Shown in pieces: positions 6,245-6,493 of a stretch of 6,493 nt of DNA (position 1 is its first letter; every line of letters begins with the position of its first letter). The notes under the pieces were generated by a model that saw only the letters and a program-made list of their open reading frames with translations, had not been told where the DNA came from and made no database searches. Origin of the DNA: an uncultured Clostridium sp. GTDB lineage: Bacteria > Bacillota > Clostridia > Lachnospirales > Lachnospiraceae. The translations under genes were made by a program, and so were the position numbers. The DNA lies in contig CATWBR010000260.1 in assembly GCA_958349075.1 (NCBI GenBank), positions 1 to 6,493 of the forward strand. The letters are read 5' to 3'.

Positions 6245-6493
6245 TTCGATTCTCTAATATGTTATGAAGTCCGCACAAGTGCGTATATGCACTTTCGATT
6301 TTTTTGAAATCTGAATCTTTTGCTGCAGCTCTCGCTACAACGACGATGTCTAACCCTGTCTTAACTTTGTTTTTGTTGAGTCTGTAGCTCTCTCTCACGA
6401 GTCTTGTAACATGATGGCGTACAACGCTGTTCCCGACCTTTTTACTTACGGATATCCCTATCCTTGTGTCTTCCCTCTCCGCCTTCATTACAT
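6228..6493 (-). CDS. rnpA: RnpA, protein subunit of RNase P, 5' end outside window
   Basis: RnpA is the small basic protein that binds the catalytic RNA of RNase P and helps mature tRNA 5' ends. The visible 88 codons, open to the window edge, contain the core [18 protein letters not shown] and [10 protein letters not shown], then the [11 protein letters not shown] strand and a final helix [14 protein letters not shown]. Known members are about 115-120 aa, so some 30 N-terminal residues are missing. The Met encoded at 6488-6486 lies just before the conserved RIGISVSKK strand and is internal, not the start. The so-called RNR motif, commonly RNRxKR, reads RHHVTR here. The 3' end overlaps the yidD start by 17 bp. 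rpmH and dnaA are expected further upstream, outside the window. Confidence 0.95.
   Translation of the reverse strand, partial: VMKAEREDTRIGISVSKKVGNSVVRHHVTRLVRESYRLNKNKVKTGLDIVVVARAAAKDSDFKKIESAYTHLCGLHNILENRSENID

Noticed and set aside
6228..6488. rnpA starting at the ATG at 6488
   Set aside because: That Met precedes the conserved core without the N-terminal region RnpA needs, and the frame stays open to the window edge, so the true start is outside.
1..6493. CRISPR array, insertion sequence, tRNA or rRNA gene, toxin-antitoxin or defence genes
   Set aside because: No spaced direct repeats, transposase motifs, terminal inverted repeats or RNA gene signatures were seen; the space is filled with housekeeping genes.

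Overview
The window is a chromosomal segment next to the replication origin of a Gram-positive anaerobe. The protein wording suggests Clostridia, most likely Lachnospiraceae or a close relative; this is judged from remembered family sequences, not a search. Every real gene lies on the minus strand. In transcription order they are rnpA (start outside the window), yidD, yidC, jag (khpB), mnmE, mnmG and rsmG (end outside the window). This is the well-known rpmH-rnpA-yidC-jag-mnmE-mnmG-rsmG order of Firmicutes, which normally leads on to noc/parA/parB.

Right part (about 4145-6493): rnpA (RNase P protein), yidD and yidC (membrane protein insertion) and jag/khpB (RNA-binding protein) form a tight block. 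rnpA and yidD overlap, yidD and yidC are 19 nt apart, and the jag ribosome-binding site overlaps the yidC stop codon. A strong composite hairpin with T-runs on both sides (about 4145-4202) closes the block.

Left part (1-4058): mnmE and mnmG encode the two subunits of the enzyme that modifies wobble uridine 34 of tRNAs. rsmG encodes the 16S rRNA m7G methyltransferase. The mnmE-mnmG gap (2434-2678) holds three 41-bp tandem repeats and a possible extended -10 promoter for mnmG. A perfect 16-bp parS site for ParB (Spo0J) lies inside the rsmG coding sequence at 64-79.

The gene content is ordinary housekeeping and I see no undescribed multi-gene system. Points worth a second look are: (1) yidC seems to lack about 60 residues, including the core transmembrane helix that carries the conserved groove charge, with the frame kept; (2) the parS site embedded in rsmG; (3) the 41-bp tandem repeat running into the mnmE stop codon; (4) a seven-copy (D/E)-R-x tail on Jag; (5) a composite terminator that splits the conserved cluster.
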